64,000 bases of DNA, taken from assembly GCF_007431345.1 (NCBI RefSeq), contig NZ_CP041730.1:2108001-2172000 (forward strand), given 5' to 3'. Below are positions 16,367-30,035 of the stretch, in pieces. The position numbers and the translations under genes are program-made. The notes below the pieces were generated by a model. That model saw only the letters and a list, made by a program, of their open reading frames with translations, made no database searches and was not told the DNA's origin. This stretch comes from Chitinimonas arctica (lineage in GTDB: Bacteria; Pseudomonadota; Gammaproteobacteria; Burkholderiales; Chitinimonadaceae). Each line of letters starts with the position of its first letter. The first letter of the stretch is position 1.

Positions 16367-18673
16367 ATGATGCATCGTTGGTTACTTTTTAGTATCGGCA
16401 TAGTAGTCGCCCTCATCGTCGCGACGATCGGCGCGGTCGCCATGGCCATTGCCGTCACCTATCCGCGCCTGCCATCGCTTGAGACCTTGACCGACTACCG
16501 GCCCAAGATTCCGCTCCGCGTATACACCGCCGACGGTATCCAGATCGGCGAATTCGGCGAAGAACGCCGCGCCTTCGTCCCGATCGAACGGGTTCCGCTG
16601 CTGATGAAGCAAGCGATCCTTGCGGCGGAAGACGACCGTTTCTATGAACATGGCGGCATTGATTACACCGGCGTGGCTCGGGCGGCGATTTACAATCTGA
16701 TGAGTGGCCATGCCCAATCCGGGGCAAGTACTATCACCATGCAGGTAGCGCGTAACTTTTTCCTATCGAGCGAAAAAACGTTTACCCGTAAATTCAATGA
16801 AGTCCTGCTTTCGTTCAAGATTGAGCATAGCCTGTCCAAAGATAAAATTCTGGAGCTGTACTTTAACCAGATCTATCTGGGGCAGCGCGCCTACGGATTC
16901 GCCTCCGCGGCACAAATCTATTATGGCAAACCGCTGGAACAGCTGACCGTCGCGGAGATGGCCATGCTGGCCGGCTTGCCCAAGGCGCCCTCCAGCTACA
17001 ATCCCGTGGTGAATCCCAGCAGGGCGAAGCTGCGCCAGCAATATGTGCTGCGCCGGATGCATGAGCTCCGCTATATAACGGATGCCCAGCACGAAGCGGC
17101 ACGCGCCGAACCGACCTATGTACGCCGCGCTACCGAGACCTTCTCGGTCAAGGCGGAATATGTTGCCGAAATGGCGCGCCAGGCGGTCGTGGACAAGTAT
17201 CACGACGCCGCTTACACGCAAGGCTATAAGGTCTATACCACGCTGCTGTCCAGCCACCAGACCAACGCCTACGAAGCCGCCAGACGCGGCGTACTGGACT
17301 ATGACCGGCGCCATGGCTACCGCGGCCCGGAAGGGTTTATCGAACTGCCCTCGACCGAGGCGCAATTACCCGACTGGATAGACGAACATCTCATCGACGT
17401 GAAGGATGCAGGCAATCTGCTACCCGCCGTCGTGCTCAGCACCGGCAACAACAAGATCAAGGTGTTTGTCCGAGGCAACGGCAAGGTGGAATTGAGCGGC
17501 AAGGCGCTGCAATTCGCCGTGCACGCGCTCAATCCCAAACTGCCGCCCGCGCAGCAACTGCGCCGGGGCGCCATTGTGCGCGTCTACGCCAACGAACAAG
17601 GCTGGCAAATTTCCCAGATGCCACAAGCCGAGGTGGCGATGGTTTCGATGGATCCGCAGAATGGCGCCATCCGCGCCCTGGTCGGCGGCTTCGATTTCAA
17701 TCGCAACCATTTCAACCATGTCACCCAGGCCTGGCGGCAACCGGGTTCAAGCTTCAAGCCCTTTATCTACTCGGCCGGTATTGAACGCGGTTTTACCACC
17801 GCAACCATGATCAATGATGCGCCTTTGGAGATCGATCCGGCTTCCATTGGCGGGCAGCACTGGGAACCGAAGAACTTCGACGGCAAGTTCGGCGGCATGA
17901 TGACCATGCGCGACGCGCTGACCAAGTCCAAGAATCTGGTCTCGATCCGCATCCTGCAGGCAATCAGCCCGGACTATGCGCAGACTTACATCGGCAAGTT
18001 CGGTTTCGAGGCCAGCAAACACCCCGCCTACCTGACCATGGCACTGGGCGCCGGCAGCGTGACGGCCCTGCAGATGGCGGAAGGTTATTCGGTATTCGCC
18101 AACACCGGCTACCGTATTCGTTCCTACTACATTGACCGCATCGAAGACAGCAGAGGGGTCGTGGTGGCCAAAACGGCGCCCGAAGTCGCCGGCAAGACCG
18201 CACCGCGTACGCTCGATGCCCGTAACGCCTTTATCATGACCAGCATGATGCGTGACGTCACCCGATACGGTACGGCAGCCAAGACCAATGTGTTGAACCG
18301 CAGCGACCTGGCGGGCAAGACGGGAACCACCAACGATACGCATGACGCCTGGTTCGCCGGTTACCAGCCCGGATTGGTGGCGGTTGCCTGGCTGGGCTTC
18401 GATCAGCCCCGCTCGCTGGGCGGCGCGGAAACCGGCGGACAAGCCGCCTTGCCGATCTGGATCAATTACATGGGCAAAGCCCTGAAGGGCGTGCCGGAAT
18501 ACCAGTACACGGTACCCGAAGGCGTGATCACCAAGACGGTGGAATCCAGCCACGGCCCGCGCGAAGAGTATTTCTATGCCGAGTTCCCGGAGACCAATTC
18601 GGAACTGGGCCTGGAGAATGGCGGCGCGGCGCAACAGTCCATTGATGAAGACGTAAAGGATTTACTGTTCTAA
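16367..18673 (+). CDS. mrcA: Penicillin-binding protein 1A (bifunctional transglycosylase/transpeptidase)
   Basis: A 768-residue class A PBP that polymerises and cross-links peptidoglycan. One N-terminal membrane anchor (about 5-30), then the GT51 domain with EDDRFYEHGG and the GASTITMQVARN block, an OB-like insert (about 300-420), and the transpeptidase domain with nucleophile S461 in SSFK (461-464), SKN and KTGTT (from K651). A second in-frame ATG directly follows the first, so the start may be 3 nt later. Divergent from pilM, as in many proteobacteria. Confidence 0.95.
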   Translation: MMHRWLLFSIGIVVALIVATIGAVAMAIAVTYPRLPSLETLTDYRPKIPLRVYTADGIQIGEFGEERRAFVPIERVPLLMKQAILAAEDDRFYEHGGIDYTGVARAAIYNLMSGHAQSGASTITMQVARNFFLSSEKTFTRKFNEVLLSFKIEHSLSKDKILELYFNQIYLGQRAYGFASAAQIYYGKPLEQLTVAEMAMLAGLPKAPSSYNPVVNPSRAKLRQQYVLRRMHELRYITDAQHEAARAEPTYVRRATETFSVKAEYVAEMARQAVVDKYHDAAYTQGYKVYTTLLSSHQTNAYEAARRGVLDYDRRHGYRGPEGFIELPSTEAQLPDWIDEHLIDVKDAGNLLPAVVLSTGNNKIKVFVRGNGKVELSGKALQFAVHALNPKLPPAQQLRRGAIVRVYANEQGWQISQMPQAEVAMVSMDPQNGAIRALVGGFDFNRNHFNHVTQAWRQPGSSFKPFIYSAGIERGFTTATMINDAPLEIDPASIGGQHWEPKNFDGKFGGMMTMRDALTKSKNLVSIRILQAISPDYAQTYIGKFGFEASKHPAYLTMALGAGSVTALQMAEGYSVFANTGYRIRSYYIDRIEDSRGVVVAKTAPEVAGKTAPRTLDARNAFIMTSMMRDVTRYGTAAKTNVLNRSDLAGKTGTTNDTHDAWFAGYQPGLVAVAWLGFDQPRSLGGAETGGQAALPIWINYMGKALKGVPEYQYTVPEGVITKTVESSHGPREEYFYAEFPETNSELGLENGGAAQQSIDEDVKDLLF

Positions 18674-18695
18674 AACCAATAGTCCGCCGGTAAGC

Positions 18696-18721
18696 GATGC
18701 GGCCAAGCAATTGGCCGCATC
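18696..18721 (+). terminator. Hairpin downstream of mrcA
   Basis: A perfect 11-bp stem GATGCGGCCAA/TTGGCCGCATC with a GCAA loop starts 23 nt after the mrcA stop. The T-tract is poor (TCACCTTATATT), so termination may be partial or Rho-assisted. Confidence 0.55.
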
Positions 18722-18890
18722 TCACCTTATATTCCTACGTGGGAAAATCGATCTTCGATTATAAGAATCAATCGATTTTATGGAATAGATCAAGGAAAGC
18801 GCCGCATATCTAACGGAATCAGGAGATTCCCGCTTTCATCCTGCTTGTGCTTCGCTGTATCAGCACTGAAGAAAGGTTGGTAAGGGGACC

Positions 18891-19640
18891 ATGAAGACCA
18901 GTTTGCCACCCGTCGTGGTGGACGAAATCCCGCTACGCGCCGAGCCGGCGGAGTTACTGACGGCAAGGCAGTTCCAGATTTCCGACGGTAAGGAAATCAG
19001 GCAGTTGCTGCTGCAGCTGCTCGAAGGGCAATGCCTGGGCACCATTTTCCTGGATAAATCCGACCGTTTCCTGCCTTCTTCCGTCCTGGCCGTCGACAAG
19101 GAAACCCTTTTTCTCGATATCCCGGCCGAACATATCCGGGCAACGATACTGTCGTCCCGCCAGATCCTGTTTGTCGCGGCGCTGAAAAAGGTCAAGCTGC
19201 AGCTGGAGGGCTTCAACCCGCGTATCATCGAATGGCAGGGACGCCAGGCACTGGCGGTCGACCTGCCCAAGGAGATCCTGCACCTGCAGCGGCGGGACGC
19301 CTACCGCCTTCACTTCCCACCCGGGGAGAACATTTCCTGTTTCCTTGCCGAAGGCGATGGCGACGTTGAAATCCCCTTGATGGATATCAGCATTGGCGGG
19401 ATCGGCATTCTGGGCTATGCACAAGGCATATCTCTCGCAATAGGAACAAACCACAATGGCATACATATCGAATTGCCGGATACCGGCACGGTAGTGGCCG
19501 ATATCGTGGTGCGTTCCATCATGGATATCACTCTCAAGAACGGCATCCGTACCAGCCGGATCGGGGCGGAATTCGTGGGACTGCCGAGTGCCATGCAGGC
19601 GCTTATCCAGCGCTATATCAACCGAGCGACGCGGGCGTAG
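18891..19640 (+). CDS. ycgR: YcgR-type c-di-GMP receptor (flagellar brake, PilZ domain)
   Basis: A 249-residue cytoplasmic protein with an N-terminal YcgR domain (about 20-125) and a C-terminal PilZ domain. The c-di-GMP-binding motifs are intact: QRRDAYR (133-139, matching RxxxR) and D165-x-S167-x-x-G170. YcgR proteins bind the flagellar motor when c-di-GMP rises and slow swimming. The neighbouring genes give no flagellar context, so control of another surface process such as pili or exopolysaccharide cannot be excluded. A good ribosome-binding site (AAGGGG) precedes the ATG. Confidence 0.9.
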   Translation: MKTSLPPVVVDEIPLRAEPAELLTARQFQISDGKEIRQLLLQLLEGQCLGTIFLDKSDRFLPSSVLAVDKETLFLDIPAEHIRATILSSRQILFVAALKKVKLQLEGFNPRIIEWQGRQALAVDLPKEILHLQRRDAYRLHFPPGENISCFLAEGDGDVEIPLMDISIGGIGILGYAQGISLAIGTNHNGIHIELPDTGTVVADIVVRSIMDITLKNGIRTSRIGAEFVGLPSAMQALIQRYINRATRA

Positions 19641-19896
19641 GACCACATTCAGTCTGACCGCCGGACCAGCAGCCATGATGCTTCGGAGAGTTGCTGATAG
19701 TTGCCATTTTTCAGCTAACTTATTGTTTTTCAGACGTTTTCCGTATAGACCCCAGGAGCAAGGGAAGTGAGTGCGGAAGTGTCCATGTGTCCACCAAGAG
19801 TTAAGTGGGCACAATATTTATCGGCTGGGTTTCAGCTGACAATGTGGTGGCTTTAGTCGCTTACTCTGATCGATTATCGCGCCGCCAATGCAAAAG
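19641..19896. other. Intergenic region between ycgR and the rRNA operon
   Basis: About 255 bp with no supported gene or RNA. No promoter or repeat stands out; it separates two transcription units that converge here. Confidence 0.5.
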
Positions 19897-19929
19897 CAAA
19901 AACCCCGAACTCAACGAGTTCGGGGTTTT
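19897..19929 (-). terminator. Terminator of the rRNA operon
   Basis: A perfect 12-bp stem AACCCCGAACTC/GAGTTCGGGGTT (19901-19927) with an AAC loop, followed on the minus strand by TTTGCTTTTG. It lies about 10 nt beyond the 5S 3' end. Confidence 0.88.
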
Positions 19930-19938
19930 CTATGGGGA

Positions 19939-20052
19939 GCCTGGCGGTGACCTACTTTCACACGGGTAGTCCGCACTATCATCGGCGCAACGTCGTTTCA
20001 CGGTCCTGTTCGAGATGGGAAGGCGTGGGTCCAACGCGCTATTGCCGCCAAG
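19939..20052 (-). rRNA. rrf: 5S ribosomal RNA
   Basis: Reading the minus strand, the RNA starts near TTGGCGGCAATAGCGCG, continues with CCCATCTCGAACAGG and CGATGATAGTGCGGA, and ends with GTCACCGCCAGGC, which pairs with the start. These are diagnostic 5S segments. The ends are set by helix I and may be off by a few bases. Confidence 0.95.
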
Positions 20053-20193
20053 CAAAACTGGGGCGAACAATGTGTTTGCACATCGTTCTAGCATTTCTGT
20101 GGCTCGCTTCGCACTTAAGCGTCGCAAACCATTCGATAGAAGAAGTAATCTTTTGGGTTGGTTGTACCCGCAAACCCGATGCTCAGGCATCTT

Positions 20194-23093
<2,900 letters not shown>

Positions 23094-23218
23094 AAAAATG
23101 CCTGGTTATCGGTCTTTTGCGTTTGCCCGGATCCATGCGACTAGTCATGAATCCAGTTTCGATACAATCAACCCATTGCAGTTCTTTACTAGAACTACAT
23201 TGATTACTTCTTCTATCT

Positions 23219-23229
23219 TGTTAAAGAGC
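23219..23229 (-). promoter_or_regulatory. boxA antitermination element in the 16S-23S spacer
   Basis: The minus strand reads GCTCTTTAACA, the rRNA boxA consensus bound by NusB/NusE, about 125 nt before the 23S 5' end. An identical copy precedes 16S. Confidence 0.8.
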
Positions 23230-23337
23230 AAAGTACAGATTGGCTAAAGAAGCCAAGCAACAAGAAACTCAAACCCTCCTCTACCTACCCAGGATGCTCG
23301 AATTCGCTGTTGTTTGTTTCCTTACCTTCAAAAAGAA

Positions 23338-23413
23338 TGGTGGAGGTTGACGGGATCGAACCGACGACCCCCTGCTTGCAAAGCAGGTGCTCTCCCAGCT
23401 GAGCTAAACCCCC
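23338..23413 (-). tRNA. tRNA-Ala (anticodon TGC)
   Basis: A 76-nt cloverleaf, acceptor GGGGGTT/AACCTCC, anticodon loop TTTGCAA (TGC), T-arm GGTTCGATCCC, CCA end encoded. Second tRNA of the 16S-23S spacer. Confidence 0.97.
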
Positions 23414-23422
23414 TATAACGAC

Positions 23423-23499
23423 TGGTGGGTCAGATAGGAATCGAACCTATGACCCCCGCCTTATCAAGACGGTGCTCTAACCGACTGAGCTACTGACCC
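23423..23499 (-). tRNA. tRNA-Ile (anticodon GAT)
   Basis: A 77-nt cloverleaf, acceptor GGGTCAG/CTGACCC, anticodon loop TTGATAA (GAT), T-arm GGTTCGATTCC, CCA end encoded. Placed between 16S and tRNA-Ala, the usual proteobacterial spacer order. Confidence 0.97.
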
Positions 23500-23599
23500 A
23501 GCTTTCTCTTTGAAGTCTCTGTCCGGTTCCCCGAACAGCACTCCGTACTTCTCAACACACAACCGATAAGTGTAGACACTTGGCCTGTCGGCCTTTCTC

Positions 23600-25139
<1,540 letters not shown>

Positions 25140-25247
25140 TCTCTGTTTTTGAAACAAAACTGGCATTGCTTGATTCAACAGCCTAAGCCGTCAAATCTCG
25201 TAAGCCTTTAGCCTAAAGCCAAGTGCCTACGCTTATCGGTTGTATCT

Positions 25248-25258
25248 TGTTAAAGAGC
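25248..25258 (-). promoter_or_regulatory. boxA antitermination element in the rRNA leader
   Basis: GCTCTTTAACA on the minus strand, about 110 nt before the 16S 5' end; the same 11 bases recur before 23S. Confidence 0.8.
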
Positions 25259-25335
25259 GTTTGCTTGTTCAGACTAACTCGGCTAACATCGTGTGTTTCG
25301 CTTCGTTTTTGTCTGCGTCAGCAGCAGAGAAGCGA

Positions 25336-25364
25336 ACTATACGCACCACCCCGCCGGCCGTCAA
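25336..25364 (-). promoter_or_regulatory. rRNA operon promoter (P1-like)
   Basis: The minus strand has -35 TTGACG (25359-25364) and -10 TATAGT (25336-25341) with an exact 17-nt spacer, roughly 190 nt upstream of 16S. A moderately AT-rich stretch just upstream (around 25370-25385) could be an UP element. The rest of 25140-25509 shows no gene. Confidence 0.8.
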
Positions 25365-25509
25365 CACCCTTCTGTAAAACTTACCGGGAAACGGCACGGG
25401 AATTCAATAAGTCATTGATCCGTAATATACCCGTCATGAATACTTTTTCATGGCGGTCGGTAACAACGCGGGATAACAAGTTCAGGTGCGCCGGCAAATC
25501 CCGCACCTA

Positions 25510-25547
25510 CCAAGCAAAACACCCCGTTTCCGGGGTGTTTTGCTTGG
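25510..25547 (-). terminator. Strong terminator closing the obgE-condensin-rlmL operon
   Basis: A perfect 16-bp stem, CCAAGCAAAACACCCC paired with its complement, with a 6-nt loop. Because the stem contains A/T tracts on both arms it can act in either direction. It lies between the rlmL 3' end and the rRNA promoter. Confidence 0.85.
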
Positions 25548-25590
25548 TGGCCGACATATCTATATATGTCGTGTTCCCGGCCTGGCTGGT

Positions 25591-26745
25591 TCAGCCATCC
25601 TTGCGGTTGCCGCCGGCGACCATGCGGTATTCGAACAGCCGGCACTCGATCGAGCCGTTGAACAGGACGGTACGCTTGCTGGCGGACAGGCGTATCAGCT
25701 TGGCCAGGCGCAGATCACCGGTAAAGTAATAGGCGCGCCAGCCGGCAAAGCGTTGCTTGAGCGAATGCCCCAATGCGGGGTAAAGCGCATCCAGCCAAGT
25801 CTGTTCTTCCAGGCGAATACCATAGGGCGGATTGCATACCAGCACGCCACCGGCCGCCGGGGCACTGCGTTCCAGCGCATCGGCTTCTTCCAGTTGCACG
25901 GTATCGGCCACTCCGGCGGAAAGCAGATTGGCACGGGCGGCCTCCAGTACGGCCGGTGTATCGTCGCTGCCGAAGATAGCCGCCTTGACCTCGCTCCGCT
26001 CCGCAGCGATGGCTTGCTGCTTGATCTCGCCCCACTGCGCGGGCTCGAAACGCTTGAGCAGTTCGAAAGCAAAGGTGCGCCCGCGGCCCGGCGCCATGTT
26101 CCGCGCCATCATGGCCGCTTCCACCAGGAAGGTGCCGCTGCCGCACATGGGGTCCAGCAAGGGCTCATCGACTTGCCAGCCGGTCAAGCGCAGGATGCCG
26201 GCGGCCAGGTTCTCGCGCAGCGGTGCATCGCCTGTTTCGCGCCGGTAACCGCGCTTGAACAAGGCTTCGCCACTGGTGTCCAGATAAAGGGTCAGCTGCC
26301 GCTCGGTCAGGAAGACATGAATGCGGATATCGGGCCGGGCGGTATCCACACTGGGACGTTCGCCGCACTGGGCGCGGAAACCGTCGCAGACCGCGTCCTT
26401 CACCTTGAGGGCAATGAAATCCAGGCTGCGTAGTTTGCAGCCCACGCCGGTCACCATCACCTTGATGGTACGCGAGACATCGAACAGCTCCGGCCAGTCT
26501 ATTGCCCGGGCTGCCTTATAGATATCGTCTTCGCTGCGATAGGACTTCTCGACCAGGCGCCACAGGATGCGGCTGGCAATCCGGCTGTGCAGATTCGCCC
26601 GGTACATCATCGCCTCGTCGCCGCTGAAGGCCACGCCGCCATCGGTAGGCGCAATGCCCTGCGCATCCAGCCCCGCCAACTCTTCGGCCAGTACGGTTTC
26701 AAGGCCGCGGGGACACGGGGCAAAATAATGGAAAATCTGTTTCAT
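25591..26745 (-). CDS. rlmL: THUMP-domain class I RNA methyltransferase (RlmL N-terminal type, 23S rRNA m2G2445)
   Basis: A 384-residue enzyme with an N-terminal ferredoxin-like/THUMP region (about 1-165) and a Rossmann methyltransferase domain carrying LLDPMCGSGTFLVEAA and the N-P-P-Y motif in LVCNPPYGIR. It corresponds to the N-terminal half of E. coli RlmL, which makes m2G2445 in 23S rRNA; the C-terminal RlmK half is absent, as is usual outside gammaproteobacteria. Last gene of a minus-strand operon beginning at obgE. Its location just upstream of an rRNA operon is probably coincidental. Confidence 0.88.
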   Translation of the reverse strand: MKQIFHYFAPCPRGLETVLAEELAGLDAQGIAPTDGGVAFSGDEAMMYRANLHSRIASRILWRLVEKSYRSEDDIYKAARAIDWPELFDVSRTIKVMVTGVGCKLRSLDFIALKVKDAVCDGFRAQCGERPSVDTARPDIRIHVFLTERQLTLYLDTSGEALFKRGYRRETGDAPLRENLAAGILRLTGWQVDEPLLDPMCGSGTFLVEAAMMARNMAPGRGRTFAFELLKRFEPAQWGEIKQQAIAAERSEVKAAIFGSDDTPAVLEAARANLLSAGVADTVQLEEADALERSAPAAGGVLVCNPPYGIRLEEQTWLDALYPALGHSLKQRFAGWRAYYFTGDLRLAKLIRLSASKRTVLFNGSIECRLFEYRMVAGGNRKDG

Positions 26746-26766
26746 GCTGGGCTTCCAGGTAATGGC

Positions 26767-27120
26767 TTACAGCGCTGGCAAGGCATCGCGCTGCTTTTTC
26801 GGTAACTTGGCGCGTACCAACTGGTAGGACGTGCGCAACAAATCGGCTAAATGCGGGGCGGCGATCGCGTCCATATCGGTCAGCTTCACCCAGTGGTGAC
26901 GGGCGAGATAGGGAGCGGGGATAAAGCCGGGCTGGTCGGTCATTTCCAGGAAGCGCTGTGGATCCACCTTGAAGGACGGGCCGGTCGATTGGGCCGCATC
27001 CATATGGATCAGACAGAACATCTTGTCATGGACGGAGAACACCCGCGCGCAATCCCATTTGATATCGGCACTGACGCCCGGCAGCGCCAGGCAAAACGCT
27101 TCGATTTCGGCATGCGTCAT
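26767..27120 (-). CDS. MmcQ/YjbR family protein
   Basis: A 117-residue protein of the MmcQ/YjbR (DUF419, CyaY-like fold) family, shown by the opening EIEAFCLALPGV, the central FSVHDKMFCLIHMD strand and the ending YLARHHWVKL...LLRTSYQLVRAKLP. Members are small cytosolic proteins with a double-wing DNA-binding-like fold, but no biochemical role is established. It lies 36 nt after the SMC-like gene and 21 nt before rlmL, so it is probably co-transcribed. Confidence 0.82.
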   Translation of the reverse strand: MTHAEIEAFCLALPGVSADIKWDCARVFSVHDKMFCLIHMDAAQSTGPSFKVDPQRFLEMTDQPGFIPAPYLARHHWVKLTDMDAIAAPHLADLLRTSYQLVRAKLPKKQRDALPAL

Positions 27121-27156
27121 CTATATCCCCTCTTTGTCATTGAAGCCCGCGATACC

Positions 27157-29973
27157 TTAAGCGGGTCGTGTCGTATTCACTCGCCGGCGCGCCTGGCTGA
27201 TCACCGGTGCCCAGCGCTCCCCGGGCCGCTTCTTATAGGTACACAAGGTCAGCTCGCTGGGGGCGAAGGCGTTGACGTTATGGGTCAACGGCGTGGTGAT
27301 CAGGTACTGCGCCTGGGTCGCCTTCAGAAAGGCGCCGACCTTGTCGATGTTCAGCACATCCAGGTGGGCGAATGGCTCGTCGATAAACACAAAGCCTGAC
27401 GGATTGCTGTCGTCCATCATCAAGCCGATCAGCAGGATCAACGACTTCATCACCTGTTGCCCGCCCGATGCCTCACCGTCGTTCAGGCCCATCATGCCCT
27501 TCTGGTCGAAATCGAAGCGCACGGCCAAACCGGCCTGCGACAGGGTCAGGTCGTCGTTGTCCAGGTGCGGCGGCTCTACCTCCACCGTAATGCCGGACAA
27601 TTCCCCCAATCGCTTCACGTTCAGACTATAGCTGCGGATCGTGGCGCGCAGCTTGGCAATATAGGCGCTACGCGCTTCATTGGTCAGCTCATGGGCGCGT
27701 TCGACTTCGCGCCCCCGGCTGGCGGTCTCGTTGGCCAGCTGTTCGTAATCCTGCTGCATCTTCTCGCGCAGCTCCAGCACGCTGGCGTCACGCTCCCAGT
27801 CGCCATGTTCCAGCCGGTCCTGCTGGCGGTGGATATCATGCCGGACATTCTGCGCGGAACCCCACTCGTCCTTGAGCGCAGGCAGGGTACCGGCAGGCAG
27901 GCCTTGCGCTACCCAGTCGGCCCGTAAGCGCTTGGCTTCCTCGATCTGGCGGGTTTGTTCCTGCTGCCGGCTTTCCACCTGGACCAGCAGTTCCTTTACC
28001 TGGCGCAGCAGCGCATCGCGGGCGATCTCGGTCTTCTGCATGGCCAGGCGGCCGTCCACCGCCTGCTTGCGCGCCGCATCCAGGCTGGCCTGCTGATCGG
28101 CCAATTCACCGCCCAAACGTTGGGCTTCCGCACGCAGCTCGGGCAGCATTTTTTCGGCCGCATCGAACTCGTCGCCGCGGGCGGCCAGTTGCTGTACCGC
28201 ATCCATGCCGGCCAGCTGCAACTGCAGGCTGGATACTTGCCGGCCCAATTCGACCGACTCGCTCTCCCAATCGAGCAATTGCTGATTGAGATCGCGCAGC
28301 CGCCGGCTGGCTTCGTCGAGGCGTGAGACGCGCGCGGCTTCGCCGAAGTGATGGTCGCGGGCATCGACGCCGATAAAGCGCGCGCCCCGTCTTTCCTTGT
28401 GATAGCCCTCGCGGGTGATCCAATCGCCCTGCACGCCGGACGCGGCCTCAACCGATCTTACCCGCTGCACATTATTGAGCTGGCGGCTGAGCCAGCCCGG
28501 CGCATCCGCCTTCAGGTCGATGATTTCCAGGATGGATCCCGGCACGGCACGCGGCGCCGCTTCGCGGTCGGGCACGATAAAGTGGCGGTACTGCAGGCGC
28601 TGGCCAACCTGGAAGGCAGCCTGCTTATCCGCTTCTCGATTCAGCAAAATGATATGGCGATACGGTGCCAGCAAGGCCTCGACCGCCGTCTGCCAGCTAT
28701 TGTCGCGAACCTCGACAATTTCGCTGAGCAATTGGTGGCCGATGCCGGCCTCGTCCAAGGCGGCACGCATCTGCCGGACAAAGGGTTCACTGGGTGGGCG
28801 GCCGCCTTGCAGGGCATATTGCAGTTCCGCCAGCTGTTCACGATCCAGCTTGGCTTGCTTGATGCGCGCCTGCAGTTCGCCTTGTTCGGCCCGCAGGTGG
28901 CCCAGTTTTTCTCCCAGTCCCACCGCATCGGCACCCGACTCTGCTTCCGCCAGGGCCTTTAGCTTGGCGCGCTGTTCCAGCAGCTTCTCCGCCGAACGCG
29001 CTTCGCTGCCGGCCTGCTGAAACGGCGCAAACAAGGCCTTGTAGTTGGTATCGGCGGTCTGCTCGGCGGCAATGGCCTGCTCGGCCGAATCGGCCTGCGC
29101 GCGCAGTTCGGCATCGGCGCGGGCCAGCTCGTCCTGGCGTGCTTTCAGGTTGCGCCGCATCCCCTTGAACTGGCTGACATAACCCATTACCGATTCATAG
29201 GACTCCAGGTAGCGCATGGCCGGCAGCACGCCGCTTTCCAGCCTTTGCACTTCGGCGCTCAGGGTCTGCCAGTCGAGATAGCGCTGGGCACGGCTACGCA
29301 TATTGTTGACCCGGACTTCCAGCCCGTCGAGCTGGCGGGTCAACTCCTGCAGCTCGTTTTCGGCTTCTTTCTGCTCGTTCTTGGCATGCTGGTAGTTATC
29401 CAGCACTGCCTTGTCGCCAAAGACCTGGAATACCAGGTCGAGCAAGGCCTTGGGGCCGTATTCGCAGAGTTTGTCGGTATCGCCCTGTTCCAGCGCCAGC
29501 ACTTCGGCGATGGCCCGGGTCAGGCCGGCTTGTTCCAGATTGAGCTTGTAGTCGCGTACCCCCAGCCAATTCAAGCTCTTGTCGCACTCCGGCGTCAGCT
29601 CCAATTCGCCAGGGGCGATGGCGTAATGGCGCACCCAATCGCCGCCTTGCTTGGAAACCCGGCAAAACAGGGTCACCCGGTCATCGGCGATGGCCCAGAA
29701 CGGCCGCTGCCGAAAGAAGTCGCCCGACTTCAGCGCGGGGTTGTCCACCACGGCGCGCAGCCAGGCCACCGGTTCCGAGGCATTGCGCACATAGCGCTTA
29801 TAGTCGCGCCGGCCGGAGCAGGGCAAGGCCAGCAACGTGCGCAAGGCATCCAGCAAGGTGGTCTTGCCGGAGCCGTTGGGCCCGACGATGGTGACGATCT
29901 GGGCATCAAGGGGGACCTCGATGCTTTGCCAGAAGTCCCAGTTGCGCATTTCAAGTTTTCGGAATTGGAACAT
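27157..29973 (-). CDS. SMC-like ATPase, probable MksB subunit of an MksBEF-type condensin
   Basis: A 938-residue protein with SMC architecture: Walker A GPNGSGKTT (31-39), long Gln/Glu/Arg-rich coiled coils (about 200-395 and 550-800), a hinge-like domain (about 400-545, with SWQTAVEALL and NNVQRVRSVE), an ABC signature EASGGQQ (834-840) and Walker B GFVFIDEPFAHLD (860-872). The arms are much shorter than those of MukB (about 1,480 residues) and fit MksB. It is last in a trio with a winged-helix kleisin-like and a MukE-like gene, the F-E-B order known for Mks. It would organise chromosomal DNA by ATP-driven loop formation; that function is inferred. RecN- or SbcC-like identity is less likely given the hinge and partners. 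Confidence 0.68.
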   Translation of the reverse strand: MFQFRKLEMRNWDFWQSIEVPLDAQIVTIVGPNGSGKTTLLDALRTLLALPCSGRRDYKRYVRNASEPVAWLRAVVDNPALKSGDFFRQRPFWAIADDRVTLFCRVSKQGGDWVRHYAIAPGELELTPECDKSLNWLGVRDYKLNLEQAGLTRAIAEVLALEQGDTDKLCEYGPKALLDLVFQVFGDKAVLDNYQHAKNEQKEAENELQELTRQLDGLEVRVNNMRSRAQRYLDWQTLSAEVQRLESGVLPAMRYLESYESVMGYVSQFKGMRRNLKARQDELARADAELRAQADSAEQAIAAEQTADTNYKALFAPFQQAGSEARSAEKLLEQRAKLKALAEAESGADAVGLGEKLGHLRAEQGELQARIKQAKLDREQLAELQYALQGGRPPSEPFVRQMRAALDEAGIGHQLLSEIVEVRDNSWQTAVEALLAPYRHIILLNREADKQAAFQVGQRLQYRHFIVPDREAAPRAVPGSILEIIDLKADAPGWLSRQLNNVQRVRSVEAASGVQGDWITREGYHKERRGARFIGVDARDHHFGEAARVSRLDEASRRLRDLNQQLLDWESESVELGRQVSSLQLQLAGMDAVQQLAARGDEFDAAEKMLPELRAEAQRLGGELADQQASLDAARKQAVDGRLAMQKTEIARDALLRQVKELLVQVESRQQEQTRQIEEAKRLRADWVAQGLPAGTLPALKDEWGSAQNVRHDIHRQQDRLEHGDWERDASVLELREKMQQDYEQLANETASRGREVERAHELTNEARSAYIAKLRATIRSYSLNVKRLGELSGITVEVEPPHLDNDDLTLSQAGLAVRFDFDQKGMMGLNDGEASGGQQVMKSLILLIGLMMDDSNPSGFVFIDEPFAHLDVLNIDKVGAFLKATQAQYLITTPLTHNVNAFAPSELTLCTYKKRPGERWAPVISQARRRVNTTRPA

Positions 29974-30035
29974 ATCTGCTTTGAACGGAAAGGGCTGCGG
30001 GGGGCGGCGTGTCGATCATGCGCGCGGGCTTGGCA

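Noticed and set aside
25486..26433. A 315-codon plus-strand open frame
   Set aside because: It is antisense to rlmL, runs through the terminator palindrome and shows no protein family signature.
25591..26745. Functional link between rlmL and the adjacent rRNA operon
   Set aside because: The two units are separated by a strong terminator and a separate promoter, and rlmL belongs to the obgE transcript; adjacency alone is not evidence.
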